From Gammaproteobacteria bacterium (GTDB lineage Bacteria > Pseudomonadota > Gammaproteobacteria > SG8-11), in NCBI GenBank assembly GCA_016200445.1, contig JACQEQ010000407.1:1-7822 (forward strand): a stretch of DNA of 7,822 nucleotides. The letters are read 5' to 3'. The notes below the pieces were generated by a model that saw only the letters and a program-made list of their open reading frames with translations, did not search any database and was not told the origin of the DNA. The position numbers and the translations under genes are program-made. Below, piece after piece: positions 1-7,297 of the stretch (position 1 is its first letter; each line of letters opens with the position of its first letter).

Positions 1-1
1 C

Positions 2-1057
2 CCGCTGGGCGACAAAGGCCATGCGCTTGGGGTCCAGATCATGACATTCGTAAACAATCTACAGGTCGGCGTACTCGGCGCGGTGGGTTTGGCGCTGATG
101 GTTTACACCGGCCTCACGTTATTGCACCAAACCGAACAAGCCTTCAACGAGATCTGGCACGTGGAACGTGCGCGGGTGTTGTGGCGGCGTTTCAGCGATT
201 ACCTCAGCGTGTTGTTGGTCGGCCCGGTGTTGGTGGTCGCGGCCGTGAGCATCACCGCGTCGGTGATGAGCACAACCGTGATGATCAAATTGGTGTCCTT
301 CGGGCCGCTCGGCGTGATCATTGCGCTGGGCGGAAAACTGCTCTCGTCCGTCCTCGTCATGGTGGCATTTACCTTTGTTTATGGCTTCGTGCCGAACACG
401 CGGGTGCGTTTTGGCGCCGCGCTAACCGGCGGTGTCGTGGCGGGCGTGTTATGGGAACTGGCAGGCTGGGCGTTCGCCGCACTGATGGTGCATTCCACAA
501 CCTACACCGCGTTGTATTCCAGCTTCGCCATCGTGATTCTGTTTTTCGTCTGGCTCTATGTCAGCTGGACTATCGTGTTAATCGGCGCCTGCATCGCGTA
601 TTACACGCAAAACCTCGACGAAGTGGCGCGGCGCGAAAGCGATGCAATGGAATCGTTCGGCGTGGGCGAACGGTTGCTGCTTACCGTGATGTTGCATATT
701 GCGCGCGCCTTGTTGGCGGGCGAGCCCGATTTAAGCCGCGCTGAACTCGCGCACAAATGCCGCGTCAGCGGCGAGACGCTTGAGCCGGTGTTAGCGGCGC
801 TCGTCAGCGGGGGATGGGTCAAACTCACCGCAGACGATCCACCGCATTACTCGCCGCTAAAGGCGCTGGATCAAATCGAGATCGCACAGCTGTGGCGCAC
901 CGCGCATAGCAGCAGCGCGGGCGATGCGCCGGAAGTCGCAATGTTGTTGCAGGAAATCGATGCCGTTCTCACGCGCGGTTTGCAGGGCATCACGCTGCAC
1001 GATTGGGTGAGCCGATCCAGTGCAAAACTGTCGTGGGTTCCCGAGGCCAAAACGTGA
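2..1057 (+). CDS. YihY/BrkB (UPF0761) family inner-membrane protein with C-terminal winged-helix-like region, 5' partial
   Basis: The reading frame is open to the left edge, so the N-terminus lies outside the window; 351 residues are visible. The internal ATG at 41 is not the likely start, because family members have an extra N-terminal membrane region. Visible features match the YihY/BrkB family (once misnamed ribonuclease BN): the stretch FNEIWHVERAR (about residues 48-58), a GP-led membrane helix (74-90), the FVPNT motif (129-133), GGVVAGVLWEL (143-153), then TTYTALYSSFA (166-176) and a final helix ending in IGACIAYY (194-201). About five membrane segments are visible between residues 24 and 201. 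Residues 223-290 are soluble and look like a small winged-helix domain (LSRAELAHKC...SGGWVKL), as in the longer members of the family. The molecular role is not firmly established; envelope integrity or transport has been suggested for relatives. Family assignment is secure, function is not. Confidence 0.85.
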   Translation, partial: PLGDKGHALGVQIMTFVNNLQVGVLGAVGLALMVYTGLTLLHQTEQAFNEIWHVERARVLWRRFSDYLSVLLVGPVLVVAAVSITASVMSTTVMIKLVSFGPLGVIIALGGKLLSSVLVMVAFTFVYGFVPNTRVRFGAALTGGVVAGVLWELAGWAFAALMVHSTTYTALYSSFAIVILFFVWLYVSWTIVLIGACIAYYTQNLDEVARRESDAMESFGVGERLLLTVMLHIARALLAGEPDLSRAELAHKCRVSGETLEPVLAALVSGGWVKLTADDPPHYSPLKALDQIEIAQLWRTAHSSSAGDAPEVAMLLQEIDAVLTRGLQGITLHDWVSRSSAKLSWVPEAKT

Positions 1058-1140
1058 ACTGTACGGATTTGAGTCGGGTGATGAGGAGTGTCTACACGCC
1101 AGGTTACAATGCCGCATCTTACTAACTGTTCCCATTCGCC

Positions 1141-1827
1141 ATGCATCCAGTAGTCCGTGTGATCAGTTTGATTGTGTTGGGCAGCGCCATGGCGTTGAGC
1201 CAAGGGCGTGCGGTGTGGTTCGCCACCTCACTGGTGCTGGCCATGTACGTCGCAACTTCTACCACGCACCTGGCACCTGCATTAAAAATGCTGCGGCGCA
1301 TGCGCTGGCTGTTCATTTCCATCGTCGGATTTTATTTCTGGTTCACCCCGGGCGAGCCGTTGTGGGGCGGCGCATCGAACTGGCTGCCCAGCGTCGAAGG
1401 GTTGCAACTGGGCGGCGCGCGCATCGCGGCGCTGGTCACCTTGGTGCTGGCGGTGAATCTGCTGCTGCAAACCACGTCACGCGATGCGATGGTGAGCGCC
1501 GTGTTGTGGCTGACAAAACCGCTGCACTGGCTCGGCTTCGCACACGAACGGCTGGCGGTGCGCTTGTCGCTGGTATTCGAAGCGGTGCGTGAAGTGCAAA
1601 GCTTGTATGCTGCCATGCCCACGAGTACCGAACGCCGCACTCCGTTGGCCCGCTTCGGCGAACGCGTTGCAACCTTGTTTGAACAAACGCTACAACGCGC
1701 CGACACGCAAGAGTTGCATGAGCTGCATGTTGACATTTCAGAAAATCCACCCTGGTATCAATGGCTATATCCGTTGCTCACAGCGATTGCGCTGCTTGCG
1801 GTATTGGCCAGCGAACGGTTGGGATAA
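1141..1827 (+). CDS. CbiQ/EcfT-like membrane protein (orphan ECF-transporter T-component homologue)
   Basis: This encodes 228 residues. An in-frame TAA at 1123-1125 rules out a start further upstream than that, and the N-terminus MHPVVRVISL is typical of the CbiQ-like family, so ATG 1141 is chosen although no clear Shine-Dalgarno is seen. Hydrophobic segments lie at about residues 5-20, 25-38, 56-69, 92-110 and 208-223. Family-like features are RRMRWLF (52-58) followed by FTPGEPLW (68-75), EGLQLGGAR (86-94), and the LLLQTTSRD stretch (107-115) before a soluble coupling region (about 115-200). In classical ECF transporters this protein links an S component to two ATPases that take up vitamins or metal ions. 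No ATPase or S component is encoded here, and the Ala-Arg-Gly coupling motifs of EcfT are not evident; QRADTQE (185-191) is the nearest. The stop is 6 nt before truA, suggesting co-transcription and coupled translation. Substrate and function are unknown. Confidence 0.75.
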   Translation: MHPVVRVISLIVLGSAMALSQGRAVWFATSLVLAMYVATSTTHLAPALKMLRRMRWLFISIVGFYFWFTPGEPLWGGASNWLPSVEGLQLGGARIAALVTLVLAVNLLLQTTSRDAMVSAVLWLTKPLHWLGFAHERLAVRLSLVFEAVREVQSLYAAMPTSTERRTPLARFGERVATLFEQTLQRADTQELHELHVDISENPPWYQWLYPLLTAIALLAVLASERLG

Positions 1828-1833
1828 ACAACC

Positions 1834-2613
1834 ATGCGCATCGCCGTCGGCATCGAATACAACGGCCTGGCCTACGCGGGCTGGCAACATCAAGGTCACG
1901 CACCCACGGTGCAGCAGGCAGTCGAGCAGGCCTTGTCGGTGGTCGCCGATCAACCGGTAAAGGTCATTGCGGCGGGGCGCACCGATGCCGGTGTGCACGC
2001 GCTCGGACAGGTAGCACATTTTGACACCAGCGCGCAGCGCACGCCGCGCGCCTGGTTGTTAGGCACCAATGCCAACCTATCGCGCGACGTCGCGCTGACC
2101 TGGGTGCAACCAGTCAGCGACGAGTTTCACGCGCGCTTCAGCGCGCAGCGCCGCCGTTACCGCTATGTGATTCTCAACCGCACGGCGCGCTCTGGCGTGC
2201 TGGACACCCGCATGGCCTGGGTGCATTACCCGCTCGACGCGCAGCGCATGGCGCAGGCCGCACAAACCTTGCTCGGCACCCACGATTTTTCGTCGTACCG
2301 CGCGACCGCCTGCCAGTCCAAAAAGCCGGTGAAAACCGTCTACGAACTCAGCGTGCACCGCCGTGACGATATGATCGTGCTCGACATTGAAGCCGACGGC
2401 TTTCTGCACCACATGGTGCGCAATATCGTCGGTGTGTTACTGGCCATCGGCTGCGGCGAACGCGAGGTTGCCTGGGCTCAAGAAGTGCTGGCCGCGCGCA
2501 ACCGCAACGCCGGCGGCGTGACCGCCTCGCCGCACGGTTTGTACTTCGTGCACGCGGTTTATCCCGAGCACTTCGCCATCCCGCGCCTATCGTCACCTAT
2601 CCTGGTTTGGTAA
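1834..2613 (+). CDS. truA: tRNA pseudouridine(38-40) synthase TruA
   Basis: TruA isomerises uridine to pseudouridine at positions 38, 39 and 40 of the tRNA anticodon stem in the cytoplasm. The 259 residues are close to the usual 260-270. The protein begins with the standard MRIAVGIEYNG and carries the catalytic motif GRTDAGVHA (48-56) with catalytic Asp51. Further family motifs are FHARFSA (98-104), RRYRY (107-111), FSSYRA (152-157), the second-domain signature FLHHMVRNIVG (190-200), and the C-terminal SPHGLYF (232-238). All expected catalytic and RNA-binding regions appear intact. The start is fixed by homology and by an in-frame TAA, the stop of the preceding gene, at 1825-1827. The upstream gene ends only 6 nt away and the Shine-Dalgarno is weak, so translation is probably coupled to that gene. 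truA next to trpF is a common arrangement in proteobacteria. Confidence 0.97.
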   Translation: MRIAVGIEYNGLAYAGWQHQGHAPTVQQAVEQALSVVADQPVKVIAAGRTDAGVHALGQVAHFDTSAQRTPRAWLLGTNANLSRDVALTWVQPVSDEFHARFSAQRRRYRYVILNRTARSGVLDTRMAWVHYPLDAQRMAQAAQTLLGTHDFSSYRATACQSKKPVKTVYELSVHRRDDMIVLDIEADGFLHHMVRNIVGVLLAIGCGEREVAWAQEVLAARNRNAGGVTASPHGLYFVHAVYPEHFAIPRLSSPILVW

Positions 2614-2699
2614 ACTCGCGGCCGAATATATGGAGCGAATAGATTGCAAAGCAGCTCGCTTGCGCGATATCCGGTGAAGAGTATTTTTTGCTCCGACCG

Positions 2700-2806
2700 T
2701 GACCACCCCACCCCTACGGGGCACCCCTCCTTGAAAATAAGGAGGGGAGGAAGAGTGCTGTTCTCCCCTCCAAGGAGGGGTGGCGGCGCAGCCGACGGGG
2801 TGGTCA
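2700..2806. repeat. 107-bp palindromic MITE-like element with internal hairpins
   Basis: The ends are inverted repeats: TGACCACCCC at 2700-2709 is matched by its reverse complement GGGGTGGTCA at 2797-2806. Inside, CCCCTCCTT (2724-2732) pairs either with AAGGAGGGG at 2739-2747 (9-bp stem, 6-nt loop) or with AAGGAGGGG at 2772-2780. GGAGGGGAG (2741-2749) likewise pairs with CTCCCCTCC (2763-2771). Small side hairpins occur on each arm: CCCC-TAC-GGGG at 2711-2721 and CGGC-GCA-GCCG at 2784-2794. The whole can therefore fold as a long stem with side arms or as a row of hairpins. From memory, elements ending in GACCACCCC with CCCCTCCTT cores are scattered through many bacterial genomes; I could not verify this. 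There is no coding capacity and no obvious target-site duplication. It lies 59 nt before the trpF start. Nothing else was recognised in 2614-2699. Confidence 0.8.
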
Positions 2807-2864
2807 GGTGGGCGTGCCTTTAACCGATCTGCACCCAGTGCCGGGCTACATTAGCGGTGATTCG

Positions 2865-3491
2865 ATGCAACCCACCCGAGTAAAAATTTGCGGTATCACG
2901 CGCCCCGAAGACGGGCTCGCCGCCGCGCGTAGCGGCGCGGATGCCATCGGCCTGGTGTTTTACGCGCCCAGACCACGGCATGTGAGCGTCGAACAAGCGC
3001 GCGCCGTGGTGCAAGCCTTGCCGCCGTTCGTCACCGTGGTGGGTTTGTTTGTAAACGCGCCGCAGCAGGAAATCGCCGACGTGTTGCAGCAGGTACGGCT
3101 GGACGTGCTGCAATTTCACGGCGACGAAACTCCGGACCAGTGCGCGCGCTACCGCCTACCGTATCTCAAGGTACTGCGCGTGACGCCAACGACCGACATC
3201 GCACGCGCCGCCAGCAGCTATGCGAGCGCGCAAGGCTTACTGCTCGACACGCATGTCGACGGCATACCCGGCGGTACCGGACAAACCTTTGACTGGAATC
3301 TGGTGCCGCGTGATTTACCGATGCCGTTGATACTCGCTGGTGGCTTGTCGCCGCTCAATGTGAAGCAGGCAATCCGAACCGCGCGCCCGTACGGCGTCGA
3401 CGTCAGTGGCGGCGTCGAGGCCGCGAAAGGCATTAAAGACGCGGCGAAAATCGCGGCGTTCATGAAAGAGGTTGCGGGTGCCGTAGCTTGA
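2865..3491 (+). CDS. trpF: Phosphoribosylanthranilate isomerase TrpF
   Basis: TrpF converts N-(5'-phosphoribosyl)anthranilate to the carboxyphenylamino-deoxyribulose phosphate that feeds indole-glycerol-phosphate synthase in tryptophan synthesis. From ATG 2865 the protein has 208 residues, the usual size for a stand-alone (beta/alpha)8 TrpF. Catalytic Cys9 lies in RVKICGITR (5-13) and the general acid Asp128 in LLLDTHVDG (125-133). The phosphate-binding GGTGQTFDW (136-144), LILAGGLSP (155-163) and VDVSGGVE (178-185) follow. Most family members have VDVSSGVE, so residue 182 is Gly instead of Ser. An in-frame GTG at 2808 would add 19 residues read from the edge of the palindromic element and non-conserved sequence; homology favours 2865, with a weak Shine-Dalgarno. 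The usual partners trpB and trpA lie 1.8 kb downstream, separated by the ATPase gene. Confidence 0.96.
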   Translation: MQPTRVKICGITRPEDGLAAARSGADAIGLVFYAPRPRHVSVEQARAVVQALPPFVTVVGLFVNAPQQEIADVLQQVRLDVLQFHGDETPDQCARYRLPYLKVLRVTPTTDIARAASSYASAQGLLLDTHVDGIPGGTGQTFDWNLVPRDLPMPLILAGGLSPLNVKQAIRTARPYGVDVSGGVEAAKGIKDAAKIAAFMKEVAGAVA

Positions 3492-3516
3492 AAAATTGTT
3501 ATATCCCTTCAATGAT
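3488..3516 (+). promoter_or_regulatory. Candidate sigma70-type promoter for the ATPase-DUF4435 gene
   Basis: TTGAAA at 3488-3493 (5 of 6 to TTGACA) overlaps the trpF stop codon. It is followed after 17 nt by AATGAT at 3511-3516 (4 of 6 to TATAAT). The start codon of the next gene is 23 nt further on. The surrounding 47-nt gap is A+T-rich, unlike the trpF coding sequence. This is only a consensus match read by eye. If real, it would give the ATPase gene its own transcript independent of trp readthrough. Confidence 0.3.
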
Positions 3517-3538
3517 ATCCATTGCGCGACCAGATTGA

Positions 3539-5161
3539 ATGAACATTCAGCCAAAACTATTTCTTCCAGCGCCTGATGGCACCGGTAACAAAGTGGAAGT
3601 ACTCCACAACGGTTCAGTTGTAATCGTAGGCGCGAATGGATCAGGCAAGAGTCGGCTTGGGGCTTGGATAGAAAAAAATACGGGGACAGATGTAATCGTT
3701 CATCGCATATCCGCACAGCGAGCTCTCGATTTGCCGGACTATGCTGTTATGAAGTCACTGGAGCAATCGAATAACGACCTACTATGGGGAAACGAAAATC
3801 CCCAATACGCTAACCAAGCGCATAAGTGGAATCATCGCTGGGGCAGTCGCCCTGAAACTTACATGCAAAATGACTATGGGAAGGTTCTCTCTACGCTGTT
3901 TGCAAGAAGTGCAGATCGAGACAAGAAGCATACAAAAGAAGCTAGGGAAACAGGGAAATTTAGCGCTGTTCCCGATGCGCCAATTGACGCACTGATTAAG
4001 TTATGGAATGAAATTCTTCCCCACAGAACAATACTGCTCGACGACGGAAAGGTAAGTGTTAAGCATGTTTCGCTTGGGAAGGATTACCACGGTAAGGAAA
4101 TGAGTGACGGGGAACGAGTAGCGTTGTATTTAATGGGGCAGTGTTTATGTGCACCCGCAGGCTCCATCCTTGTCATCGACGAACCAGAACTCCACCTCCA
4201 CTCATCAATAATGCAGTCCTTGTGGGATAAGCTGGAAGAGGCACAAAAGGACTGCCTATTCGTTTACATTACACATGATCTCAATTTTGCATCTACGCGC
4301 GTAAGTACCACTAGTATCTGGGTGAAGGAGTTTGATGGGGCAAGCAAGTGGTCATGGGAGGCTGTGCCAGAGATTGATGAGTTCCCTGAAAGCCTTTTGC
4401 TTGAGTTGCTCGGAAATAGACGAACAGTTGTTTTTGTTGAAGGTGAGAAAGGTGGAAAGGATCATGCTATCTACCAGTCAGTTTATAGAACCTACCATGT
4501 AGTTCCGAGAAGCGGCTGTCAGCGCGTCATTGAATCTGCAAGAGCATTGCGGCTTAACGAATCATTTCACCACATCAGTGTTTTTGGTCTCATTGATAGA
4601 GATTTCCGAACCGATGCCGAGATTCAGAGTTTGGCTAATTCTGGCGTGCACTGCATTGATGTAGCGGAGATTGAAAATATTCTTCTCAATGAAAATACAC
4701 TGCGCCTTGTCGCGAAGAACCAACTACTCAATCCTGATGATGTAGTTGCGCGCGCAACTACGATGGCGATAGATCTGCTGAAAAACGATATTGAACGCCA
4801 AGCTTCGTTAAGGACATACAGAGCTATCGAAAATAGGCTAAGTCAAATTGACACTAAGCCTGTAGGTTTGGATGCGATTAAAAAATCTATTGCAGATTCC
4901 GCAGCATCAATCGACGTCGATGCGATATTTGCCGAAAACGTAAAGCTCTACACTGAGTTATCGACCCTGAATGAAGTTCTGAAGTACTACAACAACAAAG
5001 GATTGGTTCAAAATATCTGTTCAATATTTGAATTAGGAAAAAATGGTTACGAAAAGCTGGTTTTGCGGATGTTGAATTCCGATGAGCGAGATGTCGTTTT
5101 AGATGGGCTTAGGCAGTATGTACCTACGCTCAACCCTGGCACCCTAAAGTGTGCGGGTTAG
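3539..5161 (+). CDS. AAA/ABC-type ATPase fused to DUF4435 (Toprim-like) domain; predicted PARIS-like (AriA-AriB fusion) anti-phage protein
   Basis: This encodes 540 residues; a TGA directly before the ATG (3536-3538) fixes it as the first possible Met. No good Shine-Dalgarno is seen. The N-terminal half (about 1-275) is an SMC/ABC-like ATPase: Walker A GANGSGKS (31-38), possible Q-loop Gln60 in ISAQR, signature-like MSDGER (188-193), Walker B ILVIDEPELHLH (210-221) with Asp214 and Glu215, and His246 in YITHD. The C-terminal half (about 293-540) matches DUF4435: VVFVEGEKGGKDHAIY (297-312) with Glu301, then FGLIDRDF (349-356) giving the Asp353-x-Asp355 pair, and EIENILLN (377-384). These are the acidic residues expected of a Toprim-type nuclease. 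In PARIS defence, AriA is such an ATPase and AriB a DUF4435 nuclease, and fused single-protein forms are known. This protein is shorter than AriA plus AriB combined, so it may be a compact relative or another AAA-DUF4435 family. Base composition is markedly A+T-richer than in trpF and trpB, implying transfer. No mobility gene is adjacent. Confidence 0.82.
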   Translation: MNIQPKLFLPAPDGTGNKVEVLHNGSVVIVGANGSGKSRLGAWIEKNTGTDVIVHRISAQRALDLPDYAVMKSLEQSNNDLLWGNENPQYANQAHKWNHRWGSRPETYMQNDYGKVLSTLFARSADRDKKHTKEARETGKFSAVPDAPIDALIKLWNEILPHRTILLDDGKVSVKHVSLGKDYHGKEMSDGERVALYLMGQCLCAPAGSILVIDEPELHLHSSIMQSLWDKLEEAQKDCLFVYITHDLNFASTRVSTTSIWVKEFDGASKWSWEAVPEIDEFPESLLLELLGNRRTVVFVEGEKGGKDHAIYQSVYRTYHVVPRSGCQRVIESARALRLNESFHHISVFGLIDRDFRTDAEIQSLANSGVHCIDVAEIENILLNENTLRLVAKNQLLNPDDVVARATTMAIDLLKNDIERQASLRTYRAIENRLSQIDTKPVGLDAIKKSIADSAASIDVDAIFAENVKLYTELSTLNEVLKYYNNKGLVQNICSIFELGKNGYEKLVLRMLNSDERDVVLDGLRQYVPTLNPGTLKCAG

Positions 5162-5273
5162 TTCCGACGTTGGCAGATAATCTGCGGCTAGCAGTTGAAC
5201 GAATAATCGCTTTTCCCTTCGCGGCGGAAAGGAGATGCAATAGCAACTTAGGCATCATCGACGAAACTAGAAT
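5162..5273 (+). other. 112-bp gap before trpB with an orphan Shine-Dalgarno and a small inverted repeat
   Basis: A short inverted repeat GCAGAT-A-ATCTGC lies at 5173-5185, only 11 nt after the ATPase stop. It has no T-tract after it, so it is not a convincing terminator. A strong Shine-Dalgarno-like AAAGGAG occurs at 5228-5234, but it is about 39 nt from the trpB ATG and has no usable start codon at the proper distance. The ATG at 5235 directly abuts it and is followed by a stop after one codon. No good sigma70 promoter was found. AATAAT at 5202-5207 lacks a properly spaced -35. trpB may therefore depend partly on transcription from upstream. Confidence 0.4.
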
Positions 5274-6491
5274 ATGAAAAACTCAACAACAAAAATTCCC
5301 TACCAACTCCCCGACGCCCTCGGTCACTTCGGCCCCTACGGCGGCCGCTTCGTTGCCGAGACCTTGATGCAGCCGCTGGAAGAACTGCGGCTCGCCTACG
5401 AACGTTATCGCAACGACCCAGAGTTTTGTGCGGAGCTTGACTTTGATCTGAAGCATTTCGTCGGTCGGCCGTCGCCGCTGTATTACGCCAAACGTTGGAG
5501 TGAAACGCTGGGCGGGGCGCGCATTTATCTGAAGCGCGAAGATTTGAATCACACCGGCGCACACAAGATCAACAACACCGTGGGCCAGGCGCTGCTTGCC
5601 AAACGCATGGGCAAGAAACGCGTGATCGCGGAAACCGGCGCGGGGCAGCACGGCGTGGCGACCGCGACGGTGGCGGCGCGCTTCGGTTTCGAGTGCGTGG
5701 TGTACATGGGGTCGGAAGATATTCAGCGCCAGGCGATCAATGTGTATCGCATGAAGTTGCTGGGCGCCACCGTGGTGCCGGTGACATCCGGTTCCAAAAC
5801 GCTCAAGGATGCGCTTAACGAAGCGATGCGCGATTGGGTGACGAATATTGACAATACTTTTTACATCATCGGCACCGTCGCCGGGCCGCATCCGTATCCG
5901 GCCATGGTGCGTGACTTTCAAGCGGTGATCGGCCGCGAGGCGCGCGCGCAGATGTTGGAACAGGAAGGCAAGTTGCCGGACGCGCTGGTCGCCTGCGTCG
6001 GCGGCGGGTCGAATGCGATGGGTCTGTTCTATCCATTTATCGACGATAACGGTGTGGCCATGTACGGCGTCGAAGCGGCAGGGGACGGTATGCACACGGA
6101 TCGTCATGCGGCGTCGCTGGGTGCGGGAAGGCCGGGCGTGCTGCATGGCAATCGCACCTATTTGCTGGAAGACGCCGACGGGCAAATCATCGAAACCCAT
6201 TCGATCTCGGCGGGTCTGGATTATCCCGGCGTCGGTCCCGAACATGCGTGGCTGAAAGATGCGGGTCGCGCGCACTACGTGCCGATCACCGATGCCGAAG
6301 CGCTGCAAGCATTCCACCAGCTCACGCGGCTGGAAGGCATCATTCCGGCGCTGGAATCGAGTCACGCGCTGGCTTACGCGGCCAAGCTCGCGCCGACGCT
6401 GCGCAAAGATCAAACCGTGCTGGTGAATTTGTCGGGACGCGGCGACAAAGATATCCACACGGTCGCGGCGATTGAGGGCATTAAAGTATGA
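5274..6491 (+). CDS. trpB: Tryptophan synthase beta subunit TrpB
   Basis: TrpB is the pyridoxal-phosphate subunit that condenses indole with L-serine to give L-tryptophan, acting in an alpha2-beta2 complex with TrpA. The 405 residues match the usual 390-410. The PLP-binding lysine is Lys98 in HTGAHKINN (93-101) and the catalytic Glu120 lies in [12 protein letters not shown] (119-130). The cofactor phosphate loop GGGSNAMG is at 243-250, the C-terminal [13 protein letters not shown] at 353-365, and SGRGDKD at 387-393. The subunit appears complete and active. An in-frame TAG at 5268-5270 immediately upstream makes ATG 5274 the first possible start, which agrees with homology ([11 protein letters not shown] at 21-31). 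The nearby ribosome site is weak. The stop overlaps the trpA start as ATGA, the usual coupling for these two subunits. Confidence 0.98.
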   Translation: MKNSTTKIPYQLPDALGHFGPYGGRFVAETLMQPLEELRLAYERYRNDPEFCAELDFDLKHFVGRPSPLYYAKRWSETLGGARIYLKREDLNHTGAHKINNTVGQALLAKRMGKKRVIAETGAGQHGVATATVAARFGFECVVYMGSEDIQRQAINVYRMKLLGATVVPVTSGSKTLKDALNEAMRDWVTNIDNTFYIIGTVAGPHPYPAMVRDFQAVIGREARAQMLEQEGKLPDALVACVGGGSNAMGLFYPFIDDNGVAMYGVEAAGDGMHTDRHAASLGAGRPGVLHGNRTYLLEDADGQIIETHSISAGLDYPGVGPEHAWLKDAGRAHYVPITDAEALQAFHQLTRLEGIIPALESSHALAYAAKLAPTLRKDQTVLVNLSGRGDKDIHTVAAIEGIKV

Positions 6492-7297
6492 ACCGCATCG
6501 ACGCCTGTTTTAAACAGCTGCGCGAACGCAAGCTCAGCGCGCTGGTTCCTTATTTCACCGCCGGTGATCCACATCCCGACACCACCGTGCCGATGATGCA
6601 CGCGATGGTGGAAGCGGGTGCAGACATTATCGAGCTGGGCGTGCCGTTTTCCGACCCGATGGCCGACGGCCCGGTGATTCAGCGCGCCAGCGAGCGGGCG
6701 TTGCTGCATCACGTGAGCCTGAAGCGCGTGTTTGAATTCGTGCGTGCGTTCCGCATGACGGACAGCACCACGCCGGTGATCTTGATGGGCTATCTGAATC
6801 CGGTGGAAGTGATGGGCTATGCGAGTTTCGCCGCACAAGCGGCAGCGGCCGGGGTGGACGGCGTGCTTACCGTCGATCTACCGCCCGAAGAAGGCGCCGA
6901 GTTTGTGGCGGCGCTGGACCGCCACCAGATCGCGCCGATATTTTTGATTGCGCCGACCACGCCGCCTGCGCGGATTAAAATCATTTGCAGTTTTGCGCGC
7001 GGCTTTGTCTATTATGTTTCGCTCAAAGGCGTGACCGGCGCCGCGAATCTTGACATTTTAGCGGTGACGGAAAAACTCAAACAGATTCGTGCCGCGAGCA
7101 GCTTGCCGGTTGGTGTAGGCTTCGGTATCCGCGACGCGCAAACTGCGGCGAGCGTCGCTGCGGTTGCCGACGCGGTGGTGGTTGGTAGTGCGGTGGTGAA
7201 GCAGATTGAAGAGCATGGCGCTGCAGGTGCGGTGAACGCGGTTGCGAAATTGCTGCGGGAAATGCGCGCCGCAATGGACTTTGGTAGGCTGGGTTAG
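6488..7297 (+). CDS. trpA: Tryptophan synthase alpha subunit TrpA
   Basis: TrpA cleaves indole-3-glycerol phosphate to indole and glyceraldehyde-3-phosphate, and channels indole to TrpB. The 269 residues are the normal length for this TIM-barrel protein. Catalytic Glu49 and Asp60 are present in [17 protein letters not shown] (46-62). The loop and substrate residues follow in LMGYLNPV and [12 protein letters not shown], and the phosphate site in VGVGFGIRD. The start overlaps the trpB stop by 4 nt (ATGA), implying coupled translation and equimolar subunits. The last residues, GRLG, and the TAG stop are encoded by the beginning of a palindromic repeat at 7284. The native C-terminus has therefore apparently been trimmed or replaced by repeat sequence without affecting the barrel. 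The final 36 codons are duplicated 222 bp downstream in decayed form. Confidence 0.97.
   Translation: MNRIDACFKQLRERKLSALVPYFTAGDPHPDTTVPMMHAMVEAGADIIELGVPFSDPMADGPVIQRASERALLHHVSLKRVFEFVRAFRMTDSTTPVILMGYLNPVEVMGYASFAAQAAAAGVDGVLTVDLPPEEGAEFVAALDRHQIAPIFLIAPTTPPARIKIICSFARGFVYYVSLKGVTGAANLDILAVTEKLKQIRAASSLPVGVGFGIRDAQTAASVAAVADAVVVGSAVVKQIEEHGAAGAVNAVAKLLREMRAAMDFGRLG

Noticed and set aside
1105..1110. TACAAT as a -10 box for the CbiQ-like gene and truA
   Set aside because: No acceptable -35 lies 15-19 nt upstream. TTGAGT at 1069 is 30 nt away, so the promoter cannot be supported.
1020..1592. A 190-codon plus-strand frame overlapping the YihY-type gene end and the CbiQ-like gene
   Set aside because: It is an Arg-rich shadow in another frame. 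The CbiQ-like frame has coherent membrane segments and family motifs.
2684..2689. A six-T run after truA as an intrinsic terminator
   Set aside because: No stable G+C-rich hairpin directly precedes it. The weak imperfect hairpin near 2646-2663 is too far upstream.
2808..2864. GTG start giving TrpF 19 extra N-terminal residues
   Set aside because: The extension abuts the palindromic element, has no family similarity, and TrpF proteins begin just before RVKICGITR, as from ATG 2865.
5173..5185. GCAGATAATCTGC as a terminator or operator
   Set aside because: It is a short stem with a tiny loop and no T-tract. No regulator site is recognised, so it may be chance.
5283..6458. A 391-codon open frame on the minus strand opposite trpB
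   Set aside because: It is an antisense shadow caused by G+C-rich codon bias. Its composition is rich in His and Arg, with no recognisable motif, while trpB on the plus strand is certain.
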